From assembly GCF_019578655.1 (NCBI RefSeq), contig NC_063261.1, positions 27,011,126 through 27,075,125 on the forward strand: a stretch of DNA of 64,000 nucleotides, written 5' to 3'. The notes beneath the pieces are model-generated. The model ran no database searches. It saw nothing but the letters and a program-made list of their open reading frames with translations, and was not told where the DNA came from. A program made the translations under genes and the position numbers. This document shows positions 23,030-34,647 of the stretch, piece after piece; positions within the stretch are counted from its first letter, which is position 1, and every line of letters begins with the position of its first letter. Source of the stretch: Ricinus communis. Taxonomy: Eukaryota > Streptophyta > Magnoliopsida > Malpighiales > Euphorbiaceae.

Positions 23030-25345
23030 TTTTATGGATCTATTTGACACTATAATTTTAGACATATACATAACTTTCAATCATTTTTCTCGAGCCGTAC
23101 AAGCAGAAAACTTCTTATATGTTTCCACAGAGGGTCTTTTCTTTTTCTACTTTTACCCTAATGAGCCGTCTATCGAATATTTACAATTGATATTTGATTT
23201 CATAGAGAAGGAAAAGATCTTCAGAAAGTGGGTTTTTATGATCCTCTAAATAATCAAACCTATTTAAATGTTCCTACTATTCTATATTTCATTGAAAAAG
23301 GCACTAAACCTACGATAATTATTTATGATATTTTAAGCAAGGCGGGGGTTTTTACAAAACTTCGTCTTAATCAAACGTAATTTACTTAATGAAATATAGG
23401 ATGTGGGCAGTTCGTATATAAATCATTTGTAAGAATAAAAAAATATTTTAAAGAGCATGGTTCTTCAAATAAAGACACATAATTACAAAATGCTTGAAGG
23501 ATCTATTCCGATAGCATTGATTTTCAAAATACATTACAAAGCCATGATTTCTGCTTTTGGTTCGAAACACAAACTCCATTCACCAAAAGGAGAAACCTTA
23601 TTCCTACAAACAGATCTTTCCAAGTCCAATGCAACTATTCCAAAAACCATTCAATGGAAAGATATCACTCTTCCAGAAGAATGGATCCTTGAAGGTGCAA
23701 TCCAACCTGAATCACCAAAGCAAACAGAGCCAAATACAAATCTCAAAAATATAACCCAGTTTCCAGATGGAAAAGTAAAGCTTACATTCAACAGGAAATC
23801 AACCTCTTCTAGATGTTCTGATGATGATTCTTCAACATCGACCTTAGATATTGGAAGGGTATCAAAAATACCTTATGTTATTTATGCTCCTTACAAAGAA
23901 CCAACTCCATCTCAAACACAACCAAGATTTTCAACATCTGATATACCAAGCTCAAACACTATATTACAGAATATTGATTATCAAAGCAATATCTCCAGAC
24001 CCGTCTACAATGAATTAAAACTTTGTGTATTCTCTTTTTTTTTTTCTTTTTTTGCAAAAAGTACCATTTTTAGAATTCAGTATAAAAAAGAATTCTTTAG
24101 TCTACATATGAAAAAAGCAAAAGGAGCTCAATTTAATATTTATTAGTTCAAAACAAAACTTTCTTTTATCCTTTCTACTTCTGTTACAGTAGCTATACTT
24201 GTAATGAAAATTAAAAGGTTATGAACCAAAGAAAGAGGATGAGGATTTAGAGACCGTCTCTACCCCCCCTTCACCATCACCATCTGCAATAACACAAAAT
24301 CTAGAAGTAGAAATCAACATGATTTTAAGAGATTTTCAAATCAATAAAAAGCTTTTACATGAAGATTTCTATTCAAAGAAAAACCAGTCTAAAAAACTTT
24401 GATTTTTTAAGCATTTTTTACAAGAAAAAGACAGCATTCAAGAGAGATACTATCAATTTTGCATAAAAAACAAGATCCAAATCAAATTTTTTGACTGGTT
24501 TCAGATTTATTGCAAAGAAAATAGTATTCTTTATCCTTTTAAAGAAAAGCTTATTAGTCTTGTTACTCTAAGAAACAAGGCTCCAGAGTGGAAGGTCGGA
24601 GAAAACCAAATCATCCAGTCTGAACACCCTCCCCTTAGGAAAATAACCATTCCTTACGGAGAGAATGAAATAGAGGCTACACCTTACAAATTGGTAGGAG
24701 ATGATCTTGAGAAGAATGTCAAGAATATTATTCAGCAGAACAATTTCTCGAATACCTATCTTAACACAATAGGGAAGCAACTTGTTAGGATAGAAAGTCA
24801 GATCCAAAAACCTCCTGTAGTCTTCACCTCTCCAATCCCCAACACTGATCATCCAAAAGAGATAAGCCAATTAGAAAAGCTCAAAAATCCAGTCTTCAAA
24901 CCCTACCAAATCTCAAAGCCTAGCCAAGATCAATTTCAGAAGCAAACTGATTTTGCTAGAGTAGTCAGAGAACAACTTAGCAAATTATCTACTTCTGAGT
25001 CCTCCAAAAACTTAGTGCCAGATACTCCTCAAAATAGTAGGAATATCAGTGCTATAGATCAAGCTCAATGCGATGAATCCAACGATTAAGAGCTTGAAAA
25101 TGTCACCGAAAAACCCTCCAACATCAACAGATTGGGATGGCAAGCCCCTAGATTGACCTGGCATACTTCTAGGAATACCGCTCCTAATCTAGGAATAGAA
25201 AATAGGAATAATATCCTAACCCAATCTAGATTCAATGTCTCTTCCGTCTATGAATGGAATATAAATGGAATGACATAATACAACATTCTTGGTCTCTTAC
25301 AACATATGACCATGGCAGTCAATGCCTACAAAACCCAAAGTGGTA
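23030..25345 (+). mobile_element. Truncated endogenous pararetrovirus fragment (Caulimoviridae-like)
   Basis: The plus strand carries the carboxy-terminal part of a caulimovirid-type movement protein (about 23030-24090), including GETLFLQTDLSKSNATIPK and LPEEWILEGA. A 229-codon open frame (23457-24146) covers most of it. A linker and the start of the coat-protein region follow (about 24220-25345), with a 132-codon open frame (24691-25089) and the word YEWNINGMT near 25250. Frameshifts near 23240 and stops near 24400, 25089 and 25278 break the reading. Protease, reverse transcriptase and RNase H regions are absent. The right end stops abruptly in the coat region, where minus-strand Ulp1-type sequence starts. 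It is a defective, integrated genome fragment; the genus cannot be fixed from this part alone. Confidence 0.75.
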
Positions 25346-25349
25346 TAAA

Positions 25350-28300
25350 CTTCTTCAATTTTATCTATCACTTCAACACTCGGTGATATTATCAAAAGGC
25401 AATTTCTTCTAATGGATGAATTATTTAGTAAAGCACGTAACAAAGACACCACAATCACTTTAAAAGAAAATAAAACAAAATATACAAAATCAATAAATAA
25501 TATAAAACTATTAATATTAATAAAAAAATCACTTGTCTTCCTGAGTAAGTAACTCATGAACCATTTCCATACGAAATGGATCAATCAAACTCTTATTTAC
25601 ATAGGAACTAGAGTTAAAATCAATATCCTTTCGCTCATCATAAAATCCAATAGCAACAAGAAAATGAGACAATATAATACTATATACATATGATTCCGCA
25701 ACTGCCAATGTAGAATTATCTTTTTCTTTTTTTTATCTCAAGAAGTTATAAACATAGGTATAAGATCTATGAAACTCAAACGAGCCAAAATCAATTGTCA
25801 CTCCTTACCACTATGGATAGGAAACAGAACATAATCAACATCAACTTAAACAGTAGAACATAAGATAAATTTACCACGAATATTCTTTGCAACATAATAT
25901 GAGCCTGAAACAACATATAAATCCTTTTTCCTTTTTAAAAAATCCGAATACCGACTCTATATACAGTGATAAAAAATATTATCTATTGTAGTACACCTTG
26001 AGAAATCACTATGAAGAATATTCTATTTCTTTCTCAAGTAATATAAAATCACATTAATATGTTGTTGGAGAACTATTATTTAATATATATGAAGTACATA
26101 TTTAGTATACATTTATAAATAATAAATAAATATATTAGCATACAAAATATGAGAAAAAAACTCATTAAAGAATAAAGAGCATGACTATAATTTAATTTTG
26201 AGAAATAATTAATTTTGAGACTTAAACGATGATTAATTGCATTATCTTTTGCATCATATATCTTTTTCTAAAAAAAATAATAAACTCAAAAAAAGAAAGA
26301 ACTAAAAACACAAAACACAAAAAAAAAAATTACTTGTTCTTCCTTTTATTATAGTATCCAACCATAAATCAAATTCAACTTACTTGCTAAAATTAGAAAA
26401 AGTAGAAAGTTGATCATTAAAAGAACAAAGGCCGCACATTACTAATTTAGAATTTCTTTTCCAATATTTTCACCTTTAGAAGAACCAAACTCACTCAAAA
26501 TATGTGATTTAAATATAAAACTAAGTTTAATCATTCTCTTAGAATCAATTGGCGTATCAATATCATAGTTTAAATTAACAGTACTAGAAACATTAGCAGA
26601 ATCAACAACTTGCAAAAAAAAAAAAAAATAGAAAAAATACAACAAAAATTAATCAACAATCAACTTACAATATACAAGAAAAAGAAACACACAAAATTAG
26701 TTTACCTTAAAACTTATGGATCAATATCATCGAAAGAATATCTATAATTAACTTTAAATTTCATATAATCCTTATAAAAAAAAATAGATTCAAAACATAA
26801 ATAAAAATAAATAAAAAATACAAGAAAATAAAGAAAATACAAATGATATTATCAGCACCAATATCCTCTACAACTTCATCCATAATTACAAGCACCATCA
26901 TTAGAACCTATACTATTACCATTGTTGTATCAACAACACTAGTACTATATATATCGACATCAACTTTATCATTACCCATATTACATTCCTTATGCACAAT
27001 ATTGTCATCATCACTCTCATCACTATCATCATCTTTTTTCTTCAAAGCATCATTTCTTATAACTAGAAATATCTATATTTTCATCCTCAATTACTTCCTC
27101 TTTCGCATCAATATTTAACTTCTTTAGAAGCATCACACTCCTTCTACGCTTTAAGTAAAGAATAACATTGAAAACTTCTAAACATAAAAAACTGAGTATC
27201 TAATAAAAAAAAAACCACCTTAATAACATATTCTTCTTCCTTTTTATCATTATTAGAAGAATTATTCCTAACAGTACCAAATGAACATCACTAACTCTAT
27301 TATCATTATGATCCTACAAATTACAAAAAGAAATACAACAATCAAACTATAAAATTAAAATCAATAAAAAATAAATTAACAGTCAATTATGAAAATACTT
27401 GCAGCATCAGTTTTTTTATCAATCCAAAACTTTTTTTTTAAAGTTGATAAACCATAAAAATATGAATAAATATCAAATCAATGTGAATTTCAAGACTAAT
27501 AAGATCACTTCTTAATATCTTCTTACTAGATAAAAAAGAATCTAATTTCTTCTCAATAAAATCATATGAACTTGAATTAGAATCCTTATTGGTCTTAGGT
27601 TTAAAACTAATAGATGAATCAAAATAACGAGAATGCACAATATCTCTTCAAAATCATATTATCATCATTATAATTACCATCTAAAACAGATTTACCCTTA
27701 ACCGTTAATGAAAATCTGCGTAAATAAAGCTTCTTCCTCTTAGCAGCAGTGTGAATAATATTTTCAGCTTGAACTAAAGAAAAAATAAAAATAATAAAAA
27801 AACAAGATTTATAAAAAATAAAAATGAATCATTAAAAAATTGATCACCTTCTTTCCTCTATTTCGAAACAAACCACCATTTAAAGATTTATAACTCGAAA
27901 CATCAATAATTATTATTTTAAAATCTAAGGAATGCTATCATTACTCACACAAATTTTTATTGAAGTGCATATAAAAAAACAACCAGCCTATAATAATATT
28001 GTTGTTGTTTTTCTTCCTGGATATTTTTTATTTTTCATATATTTTACTATTAAAAGAATCAAGAGTAAGATTAAAAACCTCTAAACACCAAGAATAATTA
28101 TCATATTTACTATATTCAAATACATTAAAGTCAGACGATGGAATCAATTTCTTTTTTAGAGAAGACAAGAGATAAAAATGCAAAAAATACAAGCAATCAA
28201 GCTTCATAGCATTATCATTACACAACCAAGCTTTCTTAATGGTATGTTTGTTTATCATTAAATATTTTCAAAATACTTATTAACTAAAACATTTGATTCG

Positions 28301-28640
28301 ATAGCAAAACCTAGCTTGTTCAACTCTCATGACATTTCAATTTTGTAACTAAAGCAAATTCATCTATACCAAACCTCATTCTATGACCAGAAATTTCAAA
28401 CTATATCTTAAAATTATTAAGTTGCTCAACCTTTCTAAGAAATAAGAAATGCATAAGTTGGGAATTAAACTTAAAATGAGAAAGATCAAGAAAATGACTA
28501 AAACAACTATTTCTAAACATCAATAACTATTCTTCATTAAGTATATCTATAATATTTCTAATAGCATCATCAAACTAATGATAACCTACTTTAGTATTGA
28601 AATGATATTCCATATTGATTCAACGACCACAACTGAAAAA
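25350..28640 (-). pseudogene. DUF1985/Ulp1-protease-like gene relic carried by a MULE
   Basis: Read on the minus strand, the amino-terminal part (about 28640-28030) matches the DUF1985 domain of plant transposon-encoded Ulp1-like proteins: MRFGIDEFALVTKL (about 28375-28330) and then WLCNDNAMKLDCLYFLH with a downstream YSWCLEVFNLTLDS. A long low-complexity middle follows (27700-26440). The C48-type protease part is near 25890-25560, with VDYVLFPIHSG and ARLSF and further on a VAIGFYDER-like stretch. Where the catalytic His-Trp is expected there is a stop, and many other stops and frameshifts occur. MULEs of the Kaonashi type carry such genes, and this relic lies convergent to the MULE transposase, which supports a common origin. 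Confidence 0.68.
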
Positions 28641-29407
28641 AAAAATTAGTGAAAAGAAACTAAAAACAGATTACAAAACAAAGTAAATTCAAAATAACTT
28701 CAAAATCAACCTTAAAAGAACAACAATGTAAAATCCAATCATGATTCTCTAATCATCATAAAAAATATAAAAACCGATATTAAACATGAACCCATCAAGA
28801 GAGGAGACATAAATTATAGTGTTAAATATACATTATACCAAAATTTACTTATTAAAATAGAGAACTAATTTAAAAATAAACCATTCAACTAATAATAACA
28901 AGAAAATAAACACTCAAAAATATATTCTGCAAAAGTTGAAATCAATTAAAAATTTTAAAATAAAATAAAAAAAACATTACAATTTTATAAAGTGAAAAAT
29001 TATCAAATTAAGAAAAAATCAACAGACAATAAAGAAACTAACAAAAAGAAATAAAAAGGAAATCTAAACTAAATAAATTTCAATCATCACAAAAATAGAT
29101 AAATAAACTCCAAATAAAAAAGTAATAAAAAAATCAGTAACAATAACTTTAAAAAAATAGCAACATAAACTCCAAATAAAATTAAAAATTAAACAAATAA
29201 ACTTAAAATAAACAAAAAAATATAATATAAAAAGGAAACTATAATACCTTAGGTCGATTTTGGTTGGTTTCATTAATTACATGCTTCCTTCATTTATTAA
29301 CAACGTGTTCCTTAACTTCATTATCCCTCTTACCTATAGTTTTAGTTTCAAATCATTTGATTTCCCTTTAGCTTTCTTTTTAGTAATCAGGCTATTGATG
29401 AAAAAAC
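28641..29407. other. AT-rich transposon DNA, no gene recognised
   Basis: Very A-rich on the plus strand with many AAATAAA-type words. It probably contains the right end of the MULE, but I could not identify a terminal repeat matching the left candidates. Confidence 0.4.
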
Positions 29408-29700
29408 CTTACGCTCTATCTAAGACTCCATAAACATTACTCATTGCCTTGCATGGAAGGAACAATTAAATACTCTTATTGTGCCTCTAAGAGTTTGCAC
29501 AAATCTATTTGAGTGAATGGACCAAGAAACAAAGAAGAAAATGAAAGTGTTGGTTGAAGTAGGCTGTATGCAAAGATATCCTAAACTTGATTGATTCCAT
29601 CAATGTCACCACATTAGCTGTTTAGGAAGTCAACCAGACCTTTGAACATCTCCAATAAATCAGAGATTTAATGTAACTATAACCAAGGTAATGCAAAAAA
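29408..29700 (-). pseudogene. Right part of the split NF-YB duplicate: terminal exon and part of last intron
   Basis: On the minus strand, 29484-29439 matches the last NF-YB coding exon (58663-58616): GGCACAA, then ATTGTTCCTTCCATGCAAGG. A premature TAA follows the second codon, and the splice acceptor is changed. The match continues into the intron, where GTAGGCTGTATG, ATCCTAAACTTGAT and GGACCAA words parallel 58800-58890. It fades by about 29700. The upstream exons with the histone-fold domain are absent from this locus, so the copy cannot encode NF-YB. Confidence 0.82.
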
Positions 29701-30540
29701 TGGAGAGTAATCTAGATATGCTATTTACTATATGATGTGTGACTTGGCACACTGATAAAATAATAATTAATCTTAAAAATATAGCTTGAAAAATATATTA
29801 GCATAACTATAAAGTAAGATATTATTTAATGAGTTCGAAATAATGAAATAATATTTTTAGAAGAAGATTAATAGGAGCAATTAAGATAAAAGAAATATTT
29901 TACTGCATTATATGCCACTTGGCATATATTAATCTCCCACTCATCTAAAATATATTTGATATTAATCAGTCATTTTAGATGTATTACATCTTACTATATA
30001 ACTGACTGACACACACATATATAAAATAATTATAAAATTTAAAAATATAAGTAACTTTCATCTCGCCTAATTATAAAATACTGAAAATTCAAATCACATT
30101 TGTTTTACCATTTCTTTCAAAAGGTGCTCGTTTTTCCATTGTTCACTGAGCAATGTGCTGTTGGAGAATTAGTATATAAACCTACAAACTCCTTTATATA
30201 TTGTTCTCAAACTTTGAGTTGTTCTTCCAAACAAAGCACATTGTAAAATGTTTACTTTTTTTCTTTTCCTCTTTCTTTTTCTATTTTAATTCGAATTTAA
30301 CTTTTTATTTCCTGTTCTTGTTAATTTCATCTGTTAATAAAATCCATTCATGGTTAATTAGTTGCTACTAATGATATAGTAATACTATTATTACTTTTGA
30401 TAATCTTTATGTCTTTTGTAAATATTATTTATTTCATTGGATAAATTTTTTAATAATATAGTGAACACGGTCATGTAGTAATTTCTCCCGGTGCTGCTGA
30501 TGCAAAAGAAAGGGAAATACTAAAGTTAACGTAATTGAAC
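29701..30540. other. AT-rich DNA between the NF-YB duplicate and the eEF2 promoter
   Basis: No coding frame is recognised. Two short imperfect palindromes are visible, GTGTGACTTGGCACAC (about 29738-29753) and ATATGCCACTTGGCATAT (about 29920-29937), which share the core ACTTGGCA. They may be ends of an old small element. Confidence 0.4.
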
Positions 30541-30550
30541 TTTTTTTGTT

Positions 30551-30644
30551 TGGGCTGATATCCGGGCTTTTAGCCTGAGTTTAAGGCTTAATCCAAGCCC
30601 GAGCCTCTTTCAGCGCAAAAGACAAGACCCTAGCCTTAGGGTTA
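30551..30644 (+). promoter_or_regulatory. eEF2 promoter motifs: site II and telo-box
   Basis: TGGGCT at 30551-30556 matches the site II consensus TGGGCY. TTAGGGTTA at 30636-30644 is a telo-box (AACCCTAA) on the opposite strand. The pair is typical of plant promoters for translation genes such as eEF1A and ribosomal proteins, where it drives expression in dividing cells. A CT-rich leader follows at 30660-30680. Function here is inferred from the known association. Confidence 0.6.
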
Positions 30645-30811
30645 TCCCAATACGCAATATCTCTCTCTCGCTCTCTAAAATATATCAACTAAAAGGAAGT
30701 GGCTCTCGTTTTCATATAATCGATAATTACTGAAGCGAGAGTTGGCTTTCTGAAAAAAAATCCTCTCTTCTATAGCCGCCTCACTCTTCTGCTAGCTTTC
30801 GCTTTCAACCG

Positions 30812-31225
30812 GTCTGTATATGTCTCTAGTTCTCTATTTTATTTATGGAATTAGCTTTTCTTTTTTTTGGTTTATCGTCGATGATTTTTCGTTTTCGTTG
30901 CTTAATTGTATCGCTGTTGTCTTTAAGATTCGATTTGAAATGATATTCTGTTTTTATTTTGTATTGGTAAATTAAATATGGCTTATGTGAATCGCTAATC
31001 TTAATAACTGATTCAATTTAACGTTGTCTGCTTATGATTTAGAATTAAGTTAATTTTAGTTTTAATCTTAAGATTAATTAGGATAGCTCTTGCACATGTG
31101 AATCAGTGGATCTTATTATTATTCTCATTTTCATTTCCATGTTGAGCGAATCACGAATTGATTTCTAAATTATTATTATTAGAAGGACTTTCAATAAATT
31201 CAATTTTTCTTGTGTCTCTGTTCAG
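30812..31225 (+). other. Predicted intron in the eEF2 5' UTR
   Basis: A donor at 30812 (CCG then GTCTGT) and an acceptor ending at 31225 (TCTGTTCAG) bound a 414-bp T-rich stretch in the leader. Leader introns are common in plant translation-factor genes. No transcript evidence is available here. Confidence 0.5.
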
Positions 31226-31272
31226 GTCTTGTGCTATAGTTAATCGGTGGTGAATTTTGAAGGCTAATCAAG

Positions 31273-34200
31273 ATGGTATGTCACTTTTTTCAGTTTGTTA
31301 AAGCATTTTGGTGATGTCCATTTCTTAAATCTGTTTGGTGGATGATATTGAGTACTTACTGAGAGAATTTTCTTTGTATGTGCAGGTGAAGTTCACAGCT
31401 GAGGAGCTTCGTCGTATTATGGACTATAAGCACAACATTCGTAATATGTCTGTTATTGCCCATGTTGATCATGGTATAGTTATTCATTTTTTTTTTTTCA
31501 ATTTCTGCTATTGTCCAGCAATTTATCTGTATTCTGTCCATGAAAGAATGTGAGTTTATTTCTTGGTCTATGGGGGTGGCTTGCTGCAGTTCCTATATAG
31601 ATTGCAATTTTAAAACTCTAGGATTTTTTGTTTAAATTGTCATTCCTAAAACTATATGCATATGGTTCCTTAGGACTGACAGGTTTTATTGGTTTATAAC
31701 ATTCTGTATTTTGAGTCAATGCTGCTTCTGCATTTTAATTGGTGATGATGTTGCATTGACAACTATATGTTTGTTGCAGGATGTCTGAAGTATTGGCAGA
31801 GTTGATTTATGATTTAGTGTTTGGTTTTGCTTGATGGTTGCATGTATGAAATTGTCTTCTGCACCTTGATATGGAGCCAATGATAAATTTTGGTTTCTGT
31901 CTTATCCCTTAGGATTGCTTTGATTGGTGCCACGCTGTAGCTTTTACTCGAATTTGTTAAAGTGCACACTCTTACTTGGCTGTGTTATATTATTGTTAGT
32001 GCTTTGAATGAATTTATTAAAGTGCACACTCTTACTTGGCTGTGTTATATTATTGTTAGTGCTTTGAATGAGACATTCTAGTGTTATTTTAATATGCTCT
32101 TTAACTTGTCCTTTTCTGACTACCCTCGTATTGTGACTTCATGTTTATTTTAAGAGTGTCTCCAACTCTTTTCCATATTCTAAACATCTTTACTGTCTTC
32201 TTGCAGGGAAATCAACACTTACAGATTCTCTTGTGGCTGCTGCTGGTATCATAGCACAAGAAGTTGCTGGTGATGTCCGTATGACTGATACTCGTCAGGA
32301 TGAGGCGGAGCGTGGTATTACAATTAAATCTACTGGTATCTCACTCTACTATGAGATGACTGACGAGGCCCTTAAGAGCTTCAAGGGAGAGAGACAAGGG
32401 AATGAATATCTTATCAATCTCATTGATTCTCCTGGACATGTTGACTTCTCCTCTGAAGTCACTGCTGCTCTTCGTATTACTGATGGTGCACTCGTCGTGG
32501 TCGACTGTATTGAGGGTGTTTGTGTTCAAACTGAAACTGTGCTTCGCCAAGCTTTGGGTGAAAGGATCAGGCCTGTTTTGACAGTCAACAAGATGGATAG
32601 GTGTTTCCTTGAGCTTCAGGTTGATGGTGAGGAGGCTTATCAAACATTTTCAAGGGTCATCGAAAATGCTAATGTCATAATGGCTACATATGAGGATCCT
32701 CTTCTTGGAGATTGCCAGGTCTACCCTGAGAAAGGAACTGTTGCATTCTCAGCTGGTTTGCATGGTTGGGCTTTTACTTTGACAAACTTTGCCAAAATGT
32801 ATGCCTCAAAGTTTGGAGTGGATGAGTCTAAGATGATGGAAAGACTATGGGGTGAGAACTTCTTTGATCCTGCCACCAAGAAGTGGACCAGCAAGAACAC
32901 TGGCTCTCCGACTTGCAAGCGTGGTTTTGTTCAGTTCTGCTATGAGCCTATCAAGCAGATCATCAACACTTGCATGAATGACCAGAAGGACAAATTGTGG
33001 CCGATGTTGCAAAAGCTTGGTGTTACCATGAAGTCTGACGAGAAGGAATTGATGGGGAAGGCTCTGATGAAGCGTGTGATGCAGACCTGGCTTCCTGCCA
33101 GCAGTGCTCTCCTGGAAATGATGATCTTTCACCTTCCCTCTCCTGCCAAGGCCCAGAGGTATCGTGTTGAGAACTTGTACGAGGGTCCCTTAGATGATCC
33201 TTATGCAACTGCAATTAGGAATTGTGATCCTGAAGGTCCTCTTATGCTTTATGTGTCCAAGATGATTCCTGCTTCTGATAAGGGTAGATTCTTTGCCTTT
33301 GGTCGTGTGTTTGCTGGAAAAGTCTCAACTGGTCTGAAGGTGAGGATCATGGGTCCAAACTATGTTCCTGGTGAGAAGAAAGATTTGTATGTTAAGAGTG
33401 TGCAAAGAACTGTTATTTGGATGGGGAAGAAGCAGGAAACTGTTGAGGATGTGCCTTGTGGTAACACTGTTGCCCTGGTTGGTTTGGATCAATTTATCAC
33501 TAAGAATGCCACTTTGACCAATGAGAAGGAAGTTGATGCCCATCCTATTCGTGCTATGAAATTCTCCGTGTCACCAGTTGTGCGTGTGGCGGTTCAATGT
33601 AAAGTTGCATCTGATTTACCTAAGCTCGTTGAAGGTCTTAAGCGTTTGGCCAAGTCAGATCCTATGGTTGTCTGTACTATTGAGGAGTCTGGTGAACACA
33701 TCATTGCTGGTGCTGGAGAGCTGCATCTTGAAATCTGTTTGAAGGATCTGCAGGACGATTTTATGGGTGGAGCTGAGATCATCAAATCAGACCCTGTTGT
33801 GTCATTCCGAGAGACTGTCCTTGAGAAGTCATGCCGTGTGGTAATGAGCAAATCTCCAAACAAGCACAACCGTCTTTACATGGAGGCACGACCTATGGAG
33901 GAAGGTCTTGCTGAGGCTATTGATGAGGGTCGTATTGGCCCAAGGGATGATCCTAAGGCTCGTGCAAAGATCTTATCTGAAGAGTTTGGCTGGGACAAGG
34001 ATCTGGCTAAGAAAATTTGGTGTTTTGGTCCTGAAACTACTGGTCCAAACATGGTTGTTGACATGTGTAAGGGAGTACAATACCTGAATGAAATTAAAGA
34101 TTCAGTTGTTGCTGGATTCCAGTGGGCATCAAAGGAGGGTGCTTTGGCTGAAGAAAACATGAGGGGTATCTGCTTTGAAGTCTGTGATGTTGTTCTCCAT

Positions 34201-34647
34201 GCTGATGCTATTCACAGGGGTGGGGGTCAGGTCATTCCAACGGCAAGGAGGGTAATTTATGCCTCACAGCTAACAGCCAAGCCCAGGCTTCTTGAGCCCG
34301 TTTACCTGGTTGAGATCCAGGCTCCAGAGCAGGCTCTGGGTGGTATTTATAGTGTTCTTAATCAGAAGCGTGGTCATGTGTTTGAGGAATTGCAGAGGCC
34401 TGGTACTCCTCTGTATAACATTAAGGCATACCTTCCAGTTATCGAGTCGTTTGGTTTCTCTGGCACATTGAGGGCTGCTACATCAGGACAAGCGTTCCCA
34501 CAGTGTGTGTTTGATCACTGGGATATGATGTCTTCTGATCCAATGGAACCAGGTTCTCAGGCAGCCAATCTTGTAACAGAAATCCGCAAGAGGAAAGGCT
34601 TGAAGGAACAGATGACACCGCTGTCTGAGTTTGAGGACAAGCTATAA
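31273..34647 (+). CDS. eEF2: Translation elongation factor 2 (eEF2), 843 aa
   Basis: eEF2 is the cytosolic GTPase that moves tRNAs and mRNA through the ribosome after each peptide bond. Three coding exons are joined: 31273-31275 (only the ATG), 31386-31473 and 32207-34647. They give 844 codons including TAA, the usual plant length. The GTPase motifs are all present: P-loop AHVDHGKS at residues 26-33 (split by intron 2), the TDTR switch region around 57-60, DSPGH at 104-108 and NKMD at 158-161. The diphthamide site is His700 in [10 protein letters not shown], so the protein can take the diphthamide modification. The carboxy end is EDKL. The reading frame is intact, with no stop or frameshift over the 2.4-kb exon. 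The upstream telo-box and site II fit constitutive, growth-linked expression. Confidence 0.97.
31950..32069 (+). repeat. Recent 60-bp tandem duplication in eEF2 intron 2
   Basis: The unit 31950-32009 (starting GAATTTGTTAAAGTGC) is repeated at 32010-32069 with one base difference seen. It lies within intron 2 and does not touch the splice sites. Confidence 0.95.

Larger units (their letters stand above)
11700..29410. mobile_element. Nested transposon block interrupting the NF-YB duplicate
   Basis: The two halves of the NF-YB 3'-end duplicate flank this interval. In the intact gene the corresponding positions are under 30 bp apart (about 58570 and 58598), so essentially all of this DNA appears inserted. 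Its contents include LTR-type sequences, a copia-like solo LTR, a MULE transposase relic, a pararetrovirus fragment and a DUF1985/Ulp1 relic. Exact outer ends and target duplication could not be fixed, so the number of separate insertions is inferred. Confidence 0.6.

Noticed and set aside
23457..24146. 229-codon open frame as a host gene
   Set aside because: Its words match caulimovirid movement proteins and the adjoining frames continue the same viral order, so it is part of a defective viral fragment.
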